Of a stretch of DNA of 64,000 nucleotides, positions 33,343 to 44,340 are shown in pieces. How positions within the stretch are numbered: position 1 is the first letter of the stretch; the number at the start of each line of letters is the position of its first letter. Source of the stretch: Gigaspora margarita (lineage: Eukaryota > Glomeromycota > Glomeromycetes > Diversisporales > Gigasporaceae). The translations under genes and the position numbers were made by a program. The notes below the pieces were generated by a model, which was not told the origin of the DNA, made no database searches, and was given only the letters and a program-made list of their open reading frames with translations. The stretch spans positions 355,118 through 419,117 of the forward strand of contig WTPW01000428.1 of assembly GCA_009809945.1 (NCBI GenBank), given 5' to 3'.

Positions 33343-34060
33343 TGCTGATTATAGATGTAATTGTAACAGAATTTCCAATTTGTTAGAGAATTTTTTATAA
33401 TAAATAAATAAATAAAATTTTTATTAAATTGCATTATTATAGCAAAGTGGTAATAATGCAGATGCATTAAAATTTATTGCTTAATAATCTGCACTGATTT
33501 TTAAATTTTTAAGAATTTTAATTATTGCATAAACTGGTTACATTTGGAACTTTGTCAATTTATTAATGATTGTTGACGATTATGTGATGTTGGCTAAGTG
33601 CTCTGTTTGGCAATATCCATATGAAAGTTCCTAGCAGTCTGGTACTTAGCTTATAATATATCATACCTGGGTCTTTTAATATTTATACCTGATTTATATA
33701 TCTGGATCTTTTAATTTTATAATTTATTTATAGACTCGGGTCTTTTACATTTTCTCAAATTTTGACTCACATAATAAACTTGAGTAAAATATCTGGGGAT
33801 CTACTATCAAGGGGGGTCTTATATATGGCGATTTATGGAAGTAACAATTTTGTTAACAAAATTTGTTAACAAATTTGGCTTAATTTAGTACTAAATATTT
33901 AGATAATATTTATAATACAAAATATCTTCATATAAACTGTTACAATAGTAATATTTTGTAGTATGAAGTGAGGTTTAAATTTGTCTAAAGAGCATAATAA
34001 AACAATTTAAGAACATTTATAGAATTATATTTTATATTAGATTTTTAAATAATTTAATAA
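33343..34060. other. AT-rich stretch without genes
   Basis: Polinton right flank. Three loosely repeated TATACCTGGGTCTTTTA phrases occur near 33660-33750; otherwise nothing is seen. Confidence 0.4.
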
Positions 34061-34068
34061 TAACTACT

Positions 34069-34375
34069 ATATATTTCCAAAAATAAGCTATCTCCAAAAG
34101 AAGCTACCCTTATTTTTTTAAAAAATTTTTAAAAAAATCATTAGCAGTTGCTATATAAAAAGTCTAAATTTTCTAAATAAACATCCAAAAGTGTTATTAA
34201 ATAAAGTTGTTCAGAATATTGAAATACATTTATAGTAAAAAAATTGGTAACATTTGAACAACTTTTTATTTGTATAATATTCAATTTTCAAAAATTTAAC
34301 AATTTAAAAATAAGCTACTTCATATTTTTTGTATAACTTTTGACCAAAAGGTAGCTTATTTTTGAAAACATATAT
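34069..34375. mobile_element. Probable MITE with CCAAAAATAAGCTA ends
   Basis: The left end TATATTTCCAAAAATAAGCT is mirrored by AGCTTATTTTTGAAAACATATA on the right. A related copy with another element nested in it spans ~63350-63856. No clear TSD. Confidence 0.5.
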
Positions 34376-34632
34376 TAAGATACCTTAGATAGTAACTATT
34401 TAGCTAATATTAACTAATTAGTATATATTTATTGTCTGGAATGTAGTAGAGGATGATCTATAGTATAGTGATAAACCAGATTTTGTGTGTGATCCTGCCT
34501 GCATCTATTTTTAGATCAGATAATCATCAATTTATTTAATTTATTTGTTCTATTTTTAGCTAATAGTCAAAAAATAAATTACTAGCTCTGGACATTAACA
34601 GTATCTGTTTTTCTAGTTTTATTTCTAGTTTA

Positions 34633-34823
34633 GAGTTAATACCTCAATCTATATATATATTTTATATCTGAATTAATACAGTTTTATTATAATATAACAA
34701 TAAATCTTTATTTAAATTTAAATCCAAATTTATTTATATCCAAATATAAAAATACTATGTTATATTATATTACATAATATAGTATATATCCAGATATATA
34801 AATCCAAGTAGAGGTATTAACTC
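34633..34823. mobile_element. TA-flanked MITE (mariner/Stowaway-like), copy 1, 191 bp
   Basis: Ends GAGTTAATACCTC and GAGGTATTAACTC are perfect inverted repeats flanked by TA on both sides (34631-34632, 34824-34825). The interior is rich in ATATCCAAATATA/TATATATCCAGA. A second copy at 46600-47249 has the same ends and TA flanks. The TA duplication fits Tc1/mariner-type MITEs. Confidence 0.85.
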
Positions 34824-35174
34824 TACTCTAGTTTTAATTTGGTCCAGTTGATATCTAAGATACAATATATTATTACTTTAATATTTTTAATATATAAATT
34901 CCTATAGCAAAAATAAGCAGTGGGCAACAAAAACTTTTTTTTAAAAAAATGCAATTTTTTAAAAAATTAGAGTATAGGATGGTTTTTATAAAAGAAATAA
35001 TTTATTCATCACCCAGATGAATTATTCACCTCCCTCCTCAAATAAAAATAAAATCCAAACTATATTAGAGTTAGAGTTAGAGTTAAAATTAGAGGTAGAG
35101 TTAGGTTTAGAATAAAATTTAAGATATAATTACGAGAGGAGCATTTTTTGTTAAAAATTTGATAGAAGTTACCC

Positions 35175-35960
35175 AGGACCCCAAAATATACATAAATAGG
35201 TTGGGTTAATTATAAAATTACTAAAATAGAAAATTCTGCAGAAAAAACCTTATAAATAAGCAAAAAATACTAAAAATAGAACAGGTCTGTATAAAAACCC
35301 CTAAAAATAAACAATCTAATACCTGATCTATCTATCAGTCAACCGATTTGTCACACTATTTATGATTTATATATAAATTTATAAAAAAAACATATAAAAT
35401 TACTATAAGCTTTGATTTTATAATGTTTCTTCCCCTACATATTAACTTAAAATTAAATTTTTCAGAAATATAGAACAAAGGGAGAAGAAAAAATTGAGCT
35501 TAAAAATCGGATTAAAATTTCGCTGTTTTTGTACAAAACGAAAATGTAACTTTGCCAAAAACAAATATTTACTGATTTTAAGATAAGAAGCATATGTAAA
35601 AACATGCTCTGAACAACTTTACTTAGGTGACAGAAGTAGGTCTGTCGCCTAAGTAAAGTTGTTCAGAGCATGTTTTTACATATGCTTCTCATCTTAAAAT
35701 CGGTAAATATTTGTTTTTTGGCAGAGTTACATTTTCGTTTTGTGCAAAAATGGCGAAATTTTAATTCTATTTTTAAGCTCAATTTTTTCTTCTCCCCTTG
35801 TTCTATATTCCCGAAAAATTTTATTTTAAGTTAATATGTAGGGGAAGAAACATCATGAAATCAAAGCTTATAGTAATTTTATATGTTTTTTTATAAATTT
35901 TATATGTAAAAAATTTTTATGTGACATATTGGCTGACTGCTATGTATATTTTGGGGTTCT
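35175..35960. mobile_element. AGGACCC-family MITE, copy 4, split by a hairpin element
   Basis: Left end AGGACCCCAAAATATACATA; right end TATGTATATTTTGGGGTTCT. After removing 35336-35939 and one CTAT the remaining ~178 bp aligns with the uninterrupted copies at 30450 and 53278. The outer 8-bp flanks (AGTTACCC / GGTTACTT) are only partly alike. Confidence 0.8.
35336..35939. mobile_element. Giant hairpin element, 604 bp, 4-bp TSD CTAT
   Basis: The entire element is one near-perfect palindrome centred near 35637, with almost no loop. The centre contains GACAGAAGTAGGTCTGTCGCC and arms with AAGTAAAGTTGTTCAGAGCATG. Ends are CAGTCAACCGATTTGTCACA and TGTGACATATTGGCTGACTG. CTAT flanks both sides (35332-35335, 35940-35943). 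The host MITE's uninterrupted relatives read GATCTATCTATGTATATTTC, proving the duplication is 4 bp. No ORF. The superfamily is uncertain. Confidence 0.88.
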
Positions 35961-36234
35961 GGTTACTTTATTAAAATTTTGAAATAGTATAATGTGGATA
36001 AGGAATATCAAATCTCACCCTAGATGAAAAATAAATGTACTCTTTATAAAATTATGGACTTAAAATTTGCCCACTGCCTCTTTTTGCTATAGGAGTTCCC
36101 AAAAAATCAATCTATAGTTATACCTCTATAAATACAATTTCCATAAATGCAATACCTTTCTAAATGCATGGTTTTGTCTTGTTTGAATAAATTATTAGTG
36201 CTAAATGCACATTCAATATTTTATAAATGCACAT

Positions 36235-36720
36235 TCTTTAACCTGCAGGCTAATAGCATAGAAGTTATGCTCCCAGGTTGAAAATTGAAGGCTGCCAATT
36301 CAAATCCCTAGAGGAAAACTAGAAGAAACCAGCTATTTAGAGAACTGAAACATCATGGGAAGACAGGAACCCAGAACATCTACAGACAGACTTAATTGAG
36401 CAGTTGCAGTTATCAAATCTGTGGCAATAAAATAAAACAAGTTAGAACCTGATTTGGATTAACTGAAGTCATAAGACATAATGTGAGGCCTAAGTTTGAA
36501 AAGGACTACATGAACTCATGGTGCAGATGTTCTAAGGTGACATTCATACCAACATTCAATCTGGTGGTCAGAAGTATTCTAGCTGATTGAAGGTAGTACT
36601 AAAAGGATAAATACTCAGTGCCTACTAGGCATTTGGGCAGTCTGAAATAGGGCCAGCCAGATATAAGCCTACATAGAAATAGTTTAATACTAGTGTATAA
36701 AATAGTATGATAAAAATCCA
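36235..36720 (+). mobile_element. Possible tRNA-derived retroposon, second family
   Basis: The head has an A-box-like GGCTAATAGCATAGAAGTTATGC and a B-box-like CAATTCAAATCCC at ~36296-36308. It is followed by a moderately GC-richer, non-coding body (GGAAGACAGGAACCC, TAATGTGAGGCCTAAG). No poly-A tail or TSD could be fixed. It may instead be an unrelated repeat with a chance B-box. Confidence 0.4.
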
Positions 36721-37110
36721 GATCTACCATTTTTTATATTGCATATACTGGTATTTTAAAATTGGGCGTACAACAAACAGTTCATAATCCAGAATTTTTT
36801 GAAGTAACCAGTGTGTGCATCTTTGTGCCCCAATGATCTAATGATCATTTTCTACTAATGCAGGTTTTTTTTTTGAACCAGTATTTTTTTATATAACAGG
36901 TGCATATACTGGTAAATTAAAATTTCTATTTTAAATACTGGTTTAATACATGTACCTCTGTACGTTTGTTGTATAATGAATAAAGTATTAAGCACATATA
37001 AGCAACCGGTGCAAGTTTAAAAAAAAATGCACATTCTTCCAAATAATTTTCTATATTATGCTACCTCCCTAAATGCACATAACCAATTAAATTTTAGTAT
37101 TTAAGATAGA
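36720..37110. other. AT-rich stretch with scattered short inverted motifs
   Basis: Several AACCAGTATTT / AAATACTGGT phrases in both orientations suggest an old foldback, but no boundaries are visible. No gene. Confidence 0.35.
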
Positions 37111-37114
37111 TTAT

Positions 37115-38158
37115 CAGTCAGGGTGCATGTCACACTGAGTGATAAATAATAGTAAAAATTATAATAAAAACATATAAATTTACTATAAACTTTAAGCAAA
37201 ACATTCTTTTCGGCTTACAGATTAACTTTTTTTCAAATTTTGGGATTAAGCATATTGAGAATAGTAGATTATGGTTATTTAGAGCACTTTTTTAAAATTT
37301 TGCAAATTTTGCAAATTTTTTGATGAAAATTTTAATAAGAAAAAATTTTCCAATTTTAAAACTGCAATTATATGCAAAATTTTGTGTTGAACAACTTTAC
37401 TTAGGCGACGGAAGTAGGTTACCTTGTAAGAAAAATGGGTTATCTATGTACTAAAGTTAAAATTTATCGTATTTCATGATCTAACGTTTTTTCTTATTAG
37501 GTAACCTACTTTGAACTCTTAAGCAAAGTTGTTCAGCATGTAATTTTACATCATATTTGAGGTTGATTCGCGCTTTTCGGACCTTTTACTAAGTGAAAAA
37601 TGGGTTTAAATTTCAAAAAAAAAATTTTTTAAAAAAAATTTTTTTCGAAATTTAAACCCATTTTTCACTTAGTAAAAGGTCCGAAAAGCGCGAATCAATC
37701 TCATATGTGATGTAAAATTACATGCCGAACAACTTTGCTTAAGAGCCCAAAGTAGGTTACCTAATAAGAAAAAAATGTTAGATCATGAAATACGATAAAT
37801 TTTAAATTTAGTACATAGATAACCCATTTTTCTTACAAGGTAACCTACTGCCGTCGCCTAAGTAAAGTTGTTCAGCACAAAATTTTGCATATAATTGCAG
37901 TTTTAAAATTGGAAAATTTTTCTTATTAAAAATTTTCATCAAAAAATTTGCAAAATTTGCAAAATTTTAAAAAAGTGCTCTAAATAACCATAATCTACTA
38001 TTCTCAATATGCTTAATCCCAAAATTTGAAAAAAAGTTAATCTGTAAGCCGAAAAGAATGTTTTGCTTAAAGTTTATAGTAAATTTATATGTTTTTATTA
38101 TAATTTTTATTATGAACTAACACTCACATATCAACAGATGTGACATATTCCCTGACTG
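37115..38158. mobile_element. Giant hairpin element, 1044 bp, 4-bp TSD TTAT
   Basis: A near-perfect palindrome centred near 37636 (A/T-rich tip, then ATTTAAACCCATTTTTCACT and AAAGGTCCGAAAAGCGCGAA arms). Ends CAGTCAGGGTGCATGTCACA and TGTGACATATTCCCTGACTG match the ends of 35336-35939. TTAT flanks both sides (37111-37114, 38159-38162). Each arm is itself partly palindromic around AGGTAACCTACT and GTAAAGTTGTTCAGC. No ORF. It is the longer member of the same family. Confidence 0.88.
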
Positions 38159-38619
38159 TTATACAGTTTTAGTAGAAGTTACACAAACTTAATAATCTAA
38201 TCTTTAAAGCTGCAATTTATTTGGCTCTCTCTAAATGCAATACCTCCCTAAATGCACATTGTAGGCTTGTTTGTACACATTGCATTTATGGAGGTTTGAC
38301 TGTATTATTAAATTCTAATTATTTTTATTTGTAAGCTTATTTATATAATAATGAATTCTTTTGTAGTTGTGAATTTATTTTGACATTCTATTAAAAAAAA
38401 ACTTTTTATTTAATCTCAAATAACTCTATTTATTTTCTAATTTCAAATTTTCAAAATGGAAATAGGACTTTTTGAACTCACACTTGTTTTCAAAATAAGA
38501 TAAATCTAAAGCCTCTATTATTAAAAACTTTAATATCACAACTATGAAGTTTTGATTAAATGATTTGTCATTGTCTAGCCATAACAATGAATATTGGGAA
38601 CTGATATTCATATTCCCAA

Positions 38620-39785
38620 ATTTTAAAACTTTGAGCAAAGATATCTTGACAATCATCTGACTAAATTCAATGAACTTTCTGTTATTTGAATTATATAAAT
38701 TTATAGACTTAAGACAAAAAAAAAGTCCATCAAATTTAATTAGGTAGTTGTTAAGAAATCTTTGCTCAAAGTTAGAGAAAAAACAAAATGTTTATCAAAA
38801 TAAAAGCTGTGCCAAAGTATTTAAAACTTAGAGCAAAGATATCTTGACAACCATCTGCCAAATTTGATGAATTTTTTTATTTGAATTTTATGAATTTATA
38901 GAATTAAAAACAAAAGAATTCATCGAATTTAGTCAGATGGTTGTCAAGATATTTTTGTTCAAAGTTATAAAAAACTTTGGAACAGCTTTTATTTTGATAG
39001 ACATGTTGATTTTTCTCTGACTTTGTGTGAAGATTTCTTGACAACCATCTGACTAAATTCAGTGAATTTTTTTATTTGAATTCTATAAATTTATAGAATT
39101 CAAATAAAAAAACTTTATTGAATTTGGTCAGATGGTTGTCAAGATATCTTTGCTCAAAATTAGAGAAAAATCAAACCATCTATCCAAATAAAAGCTGCGT
39201 CAAAGTTTTTTTAAAAATTTTGAGCAAAGATATCTTGAGATATCTTGGCAACATTTGATCAAATTCGATGAATTTTTTTTATTTGAATTCTATAAATTCT
39301 TAGAATTCAAATAAAAAAAATTCATCGAGTTTGGTTAGACAGTTGTCAAGATATCTTTGAACAAAATTTTAAAAAAACTTTGATGCAGCTTTTCTTTTTG
39401 ATAGACGTTTTGATTTTTCTCTAACTTTGAGCGAAGATATCTTGACAGCCATCTGAATAAATTCGATGAATTTTTCTTTTATTTTAATTCTATAAATTTA
39501 TAGAATTCAAATAAAAAAAAAGTCATCGAATTTGGTCAGGTGGTTGTCAAGATATCTTCGCTAAAGTTTTAAAAACTTTGGCACAGCTTTTATTTGGTAG
39601 ACGTTTTGATTTTTCTCTAACTTTGAGCGAAGATTTCTCGACAATTACCTAATTAAATTCGATGAGCTTTTTCTTATTTAATTCTATAAATTCATATAAT
39701 TTAAATAAAATAGTTCATTGAATTTAGTTAGATGATTGTCAAGATAACTTCGCTCAAAGTTTTAAAATTTTTTTTTATTTTTGAT
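38620..39785. repeat. Tandem array of self-complementary ~200-bp units
   Basis: About six units, each a palindrome of the form AAGATATCTTGACAACCATC, AAATTCGATGAATTTTTTT, ATTTGAATTCTATAAATT and their complements. Units are joined by AAAACTTTGGCACAGCTTTTAT and GACGTTTTGATTTTTCTC. Successive TCTTGACAA phrases fall at roughly 38645, 38833, 39031, 39235, 39441 and 39635. No gene inside. Confidence 0.85.
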
Positions 39786-39789
39786 AGGG

Positions 39790-41150
39790 TATGAATATCA
39801 ATCCCCTAAATATTAATGCATTTTGTCTTCAAAATAAAACATTACCAACGTTTTGATTCATTTAATATCCTTCAGAGCTATGAACATCAGCATTTTTTTG
39901 TAATAGAATCAATGTTTATAGCATTTTAAAATACATTAGCTAACCATGTCATAATATTTTCTAGCATTATTCACATATTGTTTCATTAAAAAAAGCGTGA
40001 ACGCAAAATCTCTAATTTTAATTAAGTAAAAGCATCATCAAATTATCAATAATTTGTAATGTCATTATTTTTTATGTTACTTGTTATTATATCTGATTGT
40101 TAGATAAAACTCCAGTATGGACAAATTCCTAGGGATTTAAATAAAGATAAATCGAAAATTTCATCATAAATAAGATATTAATCACTAAAAAAATGAAGTT
40201 TTGGATTTGGTGGCTTCGAAATTAAAATCAGTGAATTTATTTTTTTTTTCCAATTTATAATTCAATATATTAAAAATTTTATTCAAAAATCCTATTTATT
40301 TTCGAAATGCGTCATTTATTTGTTAATTTTGAAACCCCATTATAAATATTTTTAAAGTAAGCTACTATATATAAAATCTATCCTATTTTAAATAAAGTTT
40401 CAAATGCCCTTTTTTTATGAGTTTATTAATTTTTATCACGCGAACAAAATTAAATTTATTTGCAGAATACGAGTCACCAGAAATTACTTTGTTTAATGTT
40501 CATAATAAAAATTCTATTTTTAAAGCCCTACTTATTTCTGAATACGCTAATTCTGAATACCTTAACATCATTCCAATTAAAACCTAAATATATGCTATTG
40601 GAATTGCCCACAAGTGCAATTCCTAGTTATATAAAGAAAAAAGTTGTTCGATATGTTTAAATTGGTATAGTTTTGGTTATTATATAGCACGAGGATACAT
40701 ATTTATAACTTCGAAAAAAAAACAACATTATAATTTTAATCATATTAGTCACATAATGACGAAAAAATTTATCGCTAATCACGTAAAATACAACAGTTGA
40801 AGTACGATATTTGGACGTGCAAGAAGACACAATAGAACTAATTATCCGCTTTCTGTTATTAATAATACAATATGCATTTATCAGATTATACGCACGTACG
40901 TATGTACGTACATACGTACAGTACGTATGACCCTAACATAAACATAAAAAAATTCATTATTTATTGTGCAGAAAAAATTTTATTTTGTGCATTTATACTC
41001 TGTGATATCCCACTTTAAATGAAATTCCATTATTGATTCTTTGCAAAGTAATTTTGTAATTCTAAATGAAAAAGTTTCCAAGAAAATCTCATCTATCGAA
41101 CGATAAAATCAAACCTCTAAATGTAATTCTGTGAATTATTTTTTTTTCTT
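39790..41150. other. Non-repetitive AT-rich DNA downstream of the host gene
   Basis: No repeats shared with the rest of the window are seen, apart from an ACGTACGT microsatellite at 40890-40930. ORFs are short and lack features. This looks like ordinary unique intergenic DNA. Confidence 0.5.
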
Positions 41151-41177
41151 TTTCTTTTTTTTTTCTACAAAAATTAT

Positions 41178-42140
41178 CTAGCTCCTAGTCTTTCTTCTCT
41201 TCACTGTTCCAACAGAATTAGCTATTGACCTTTTTTGTTTGAGCTTTTTGACATCATATGGCATTGAACTATTAATTAATTGGAGCATCATTGTATCAGA
41301 ATTATTGTCCGTTATTAAATCATAAATTCTGAATCCCGTATAATAATCATCATCATCAGAACTAGTAGCCATTTCCATCTCTTCATCAGAATCTCCTGCT
41401 AAGGATGATTCAACTTCAGACTCGGATTCTTCCGAAGAAGATCCAATTTCAATTATTTCTTTAACAACAGGTAAACAAAATATTTCTGAAGCATAAATAA
41501 TATTTAAACCTTCTTGAACATTAGGTTGAGAATCTTTATGTTTTTGTACTTCCCACATGGATTTCCCCAAGTTTATTTCTTCTAAATCAGACACTTCACT
41601 TCCTAATTCTATATCTAATGAAGAAGTTGGAGACAACACATTTACGTCTGTGTAAAACGAATAATTGGCACGATGGCTATGGCACGATGTTTCATCGTCG
41701 TCGTCCGGAATTGTGATAATTTCTAGTACATGAGTGCCATTCGAGTTACCAACTATCTTTTGCATACTCATGTTTTCATTTCTTTCACTCTCGTTTTCTA
41801 GATCGGAGATAAGTTCACGATCAATCGAAATACTCGGTCTACGTCCATTAGATTCTGTTTGAATTTCTTGACAAGAATCTTTATTATCTGCTGTATTAAT
41901 AAGCGGCGGAATCGGACCATAAGTTACCGTTTTATTTAACGATGTTTTGTTGGAAGTTGGAGTAAAATCGGTGGAAGAAGTGGTTGGAATCTTTCTAATG
42001 TCTTCTGGAATTTTGGTACGGTTGTTTTTTTTTGGCGCTATGCAAACTTCATCAGTTCTATATTTGGTAAATTTTGGGTCGATCATAGAGCGTTCAGCTG
42101 TTGATCCATCTTGTAATTCTTCATAAACTATTAAGTACAT
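41178..42140 (-). CDS. Acidic nuclear-type hypothetical protein, 320 residues
   Basis: This is the longest frame in the window and the only one with ordinary codon composition (less A/T-rich than its surroundings). The N-terminus is MYLIVYEELQDGSTAERSMI. The middle is Ser/Thr/Asn-rich. Residues ~231-267 are highly acidic (SSEESESEVES, DSDEEMEM, SSDDDDYY). The C-terminal ~23 residues are basic (KKLKQKR and VKRRKTRS), a likely nuclear localisation signal. No enzymatic domain, signal peptide or membrane segment. The frame stays open 30 more codons upstream of the chosen ATG, with similar Ser/Thr composition, up to a TGA at 42231-42233. The true protein may therefore begin further upstream, and the TGA may be an error or an inactivating change. 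Function unknown; chromatin or transcription-linked is only a guess. Confidence 0.72.
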   Translation of the reverse strand: MYLIVYEELQDGSTAERSMIDPKFTKYRTDEVCIAPKKNNRTKIPEDIRKIPTTSSTDFTPTSNKTSLNKTVTYGPIPPLINTADNKDSCQEIQTESNGRRPSISIDRELISDLENESERNENMSMQKIVGNSNGTHVLEIITIPDDDDETSCHSHRANYSFYTDVNVLSPTSSLDIELGSEVSDLEEINLGKSMWEVQKHKDSQPNVQEGLNIIYASEIFCLPVVKEIIEIGSSSEESESEVESSLAGDSDEEMEMATSSDDDDYYTGFRIYDLITDNNSDTMMLQLINSSMPYDVKKLKQKRSIANSVGTVKRRKTRS

Positions 42141-42283
42141 TGGTAAGGTTTTTTGTCGTCGACGTTTTAAAATGGGCGTAGAATCTATTGAAATTGATTT
42201 TTGAGATGTGGTGGATTGAGAAGTTTTTAATCATTTATTGGATAATTCGTTAATCAGATCGTTAGACTGATTCTTGGATGACG
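42141..42283 (-). other. Coding-like 5' extension with an in-frame TGA
   Basis: Continuing the frame of the 320-residue ORF upstream gives 30 plausible residues (SQSTTSQKSISIDSTP, then LKRRRQK), a TGA (42231-42233), then 16 more plausible residues (SKNQSNDLINELSNK). It meets a consensus 3' splice site (TATACAG) at 42284. This is either a coding exon with one nonsense change or base error, or a 5' UTR exon. Confidence 0.5.
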
Positions 42284-42609
42284 CTGTATATATTATAGTG
42301 AAACATGGTTTAAAAATATTTTAAATGAATAAAAGTTTAGGCGTCTACTATTGTATGCGTGTGTTATGGCTAGAAAGTTATTGGACATTATCTATCATAA
42401 AAGTTTATAAAGAATTATAGAAAATTGAAGGTTGCCAAAATTTTTAATTTACAAAATATTAAATTATACAAACAATTAATTTAATAAAAGATAAAAATAT
42501 TTATCACAAGATAAAATAATACGAAAATCAAGTAACACTCAAAGAAAGTGTTTATTTATGGTTCAGAAGTAAGTATATATATATGTATATATAAAGAATA
42601 AGAACTTAC
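42284..42609 (-). other. Putative spliceosomal intron, 326 bp
   Basis: Minus-strand donor GTAAGTTCTT at 42609-42600 follows exon end ACGGAGCTG. The acceptor ATATATACAG ends at 42284, with a pyrimidine/TTTCAC-containing stretch before it. GT-AG consensus is good. The upstream exon has stops in the matching frame within a few codons, so it is probably untranslated. Confidence 0.5.
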
Positions 42610-42976
42610 CAGCTCCGTTAATTGTTTATAAAGTACACAAGTGAAAAAACTTTTAATATCAAGAAAACTAAAAAATAAAGTATATGCTTTTTGTATATTA
42701 TATGTTTATCTTCTTTTTTCAAAACAGCCTGTTTCCATAATATTTATCTAAGAAACTTATCAAGAAATCTAGTTAATAAGTGTGATAAAAACGATATTTG
42801 CGTGCCAGAATGTAAACGTCGAGTAAAAAAGGGGTGAGCTCTAAAAGAACATCGGATCCTATAATTTATTTATTTGTACTCATATAAGCTATATTGGGTA
42901 TGGACCTACAACCGTAACACAATACGTAGGTGGTATATTTGTATTTGTATTTATGCGAATGGATGAAGAACTAAGA

Positions 42977-43922
42977 TAGTGATGGGCAACGCGCGGGATG
43001 CGCGGGATCTAAAAAAAATCCCGCGCAGGATTGTTAATATAAGATTATCTGGCCTGCGTTAGCATATCATCTGGCCAACATTAAAATATCATCTGGCCAG
43101 CATTAACATATCATCCGGCCTGTTTTAACATAAGTGAGCCAATTGCTAATTAGTAATTGATGTACGTACGTACGTATAATACATAAAAATATTATGCACG
43201 CATTTCTATGGTCATGATTATTGACTATTTGATCAGACCGATTATGAATTTCTTATGAATTTTTGTATGTATATAACCTGGTTACTTACAAATTTTTGTA
43301 CGTATGTACCTGATTACTTATAAATTTTAGTACATTTATACCTGATTATGTACTTGATTACTTATAAATTTTTATACGCTTATATGATTTGATCACTTTA
43401 TAACCATTGTAAATTTTAATTATATATTTATATAATAATATTATAAAAACAAATTGATAAAATTAAGGCAAATCTGAATTGATGAATTTAATAATTATAA
43501 GATTCAATACTTTAAGCTTAAATTGCATAAGAAATTTCTATATATGTTTTAAAAGTAGGCAAAATTTATATAAGCATTTTTATTGATAATAAATGCAGTA
43601 AGATTATAAAAATTATTATTTTATATTCTTAGTGATGATTTATATATATAATTTATTAATTATAAAAAAATTCAGGAACAGAAGAGGTAAAAAAACAGCT
43701 TGGTTCGTGGAATTGGAAAAGGACTCGGTTAAAAAGACACAAGGGAATTCATCGAGCCACTAGCAAGAAGTAGCGACAAATACAACCCCTTGTTCTTAGA
43801 GCCTGAAATTAAAAAGGTCCCACACAAGCGCTCGAGAATGGAAAACTTTACACGATCCCGGGAATCCCACGCGTGATCCCGCATCCCGCGTGGGATTTTT
43901 AAAAATATCGGGATTTGTCATT
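42977..43922. mobile_element. hAT-like element of ~946 bp with CCCGCG-rich ends
   Basis: The left end TAGTGATGGGCAACGCGCGG and the right end with CCCGCGTGGGATTTTT then ATTTGTCATT are inverted, and GC-rich in an AT-rich setting. Flanks AACTAAGA and AACTAACT agree at 6 of 8 bases. The TAGTG start fits hAT. It contains a four-copy tandem repeat at 43040-43135. No transposase is visible. Confidence 0.6.
43040..43135 (+). repeat. Short tandem repeat ATATCATCTGGCC
   Basis: Four ~25-bp units of ATATCATCTGGCCAGCATTAA with small changes, inside the hAT-like element. Confidence 0.75.
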
Positions 43923-44340
43923 AACTAACTACAGCCAATCAACCTCGAATATCAGTGTCTCCTGAATTTTTTAACCAAGAAAATTCTTAGTTGATATTTT
44001 GTGAGAGCCAATCATTGGTTTGTTTTCTTCTACGCCATATTAAATATGGTACCGTAAATAAAGAATTTATTCTCCATCCTTTTTCAATGTACGACTTCCC
44101 GAAATAATTTTGTTGGTTAATTGGATATTAAATTTTAACAATTGCATACCTATTATTAACCGGAAATAATTTCTTCTGAACAATATGTTTGAACAATCTG
44201 TTTTAAATTCAAATATTTTTTATTTTTTATTTTTATTATTTTTTTTTTTTTTACTCTCATTTGTTTTAAAAATTTAATTCTTTATATTATTGTCAATATT
44301 ACAGGCAGATTCCAAAGGATTGCATAAATTAAGTCACGCC

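Larger units (their letters stand above)
34901..36093. mobile_element. Outer TIR element of a three-level nest
   Basis: The left end CCTATAGCAAAAATAAGCAG with GTGGGCAA is matched on the right by TTGCCCACTGCC with TTTTTGCTATAGG. No TSD is identified. Inside lies an AGGACCC MITE (35175-35960), which itself contains a 604-bp hairpin element (35336-35939). Repeats of TTAGAGTTAGAGTTAGAG occur at 35068-35110. Confidence 0.6.
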
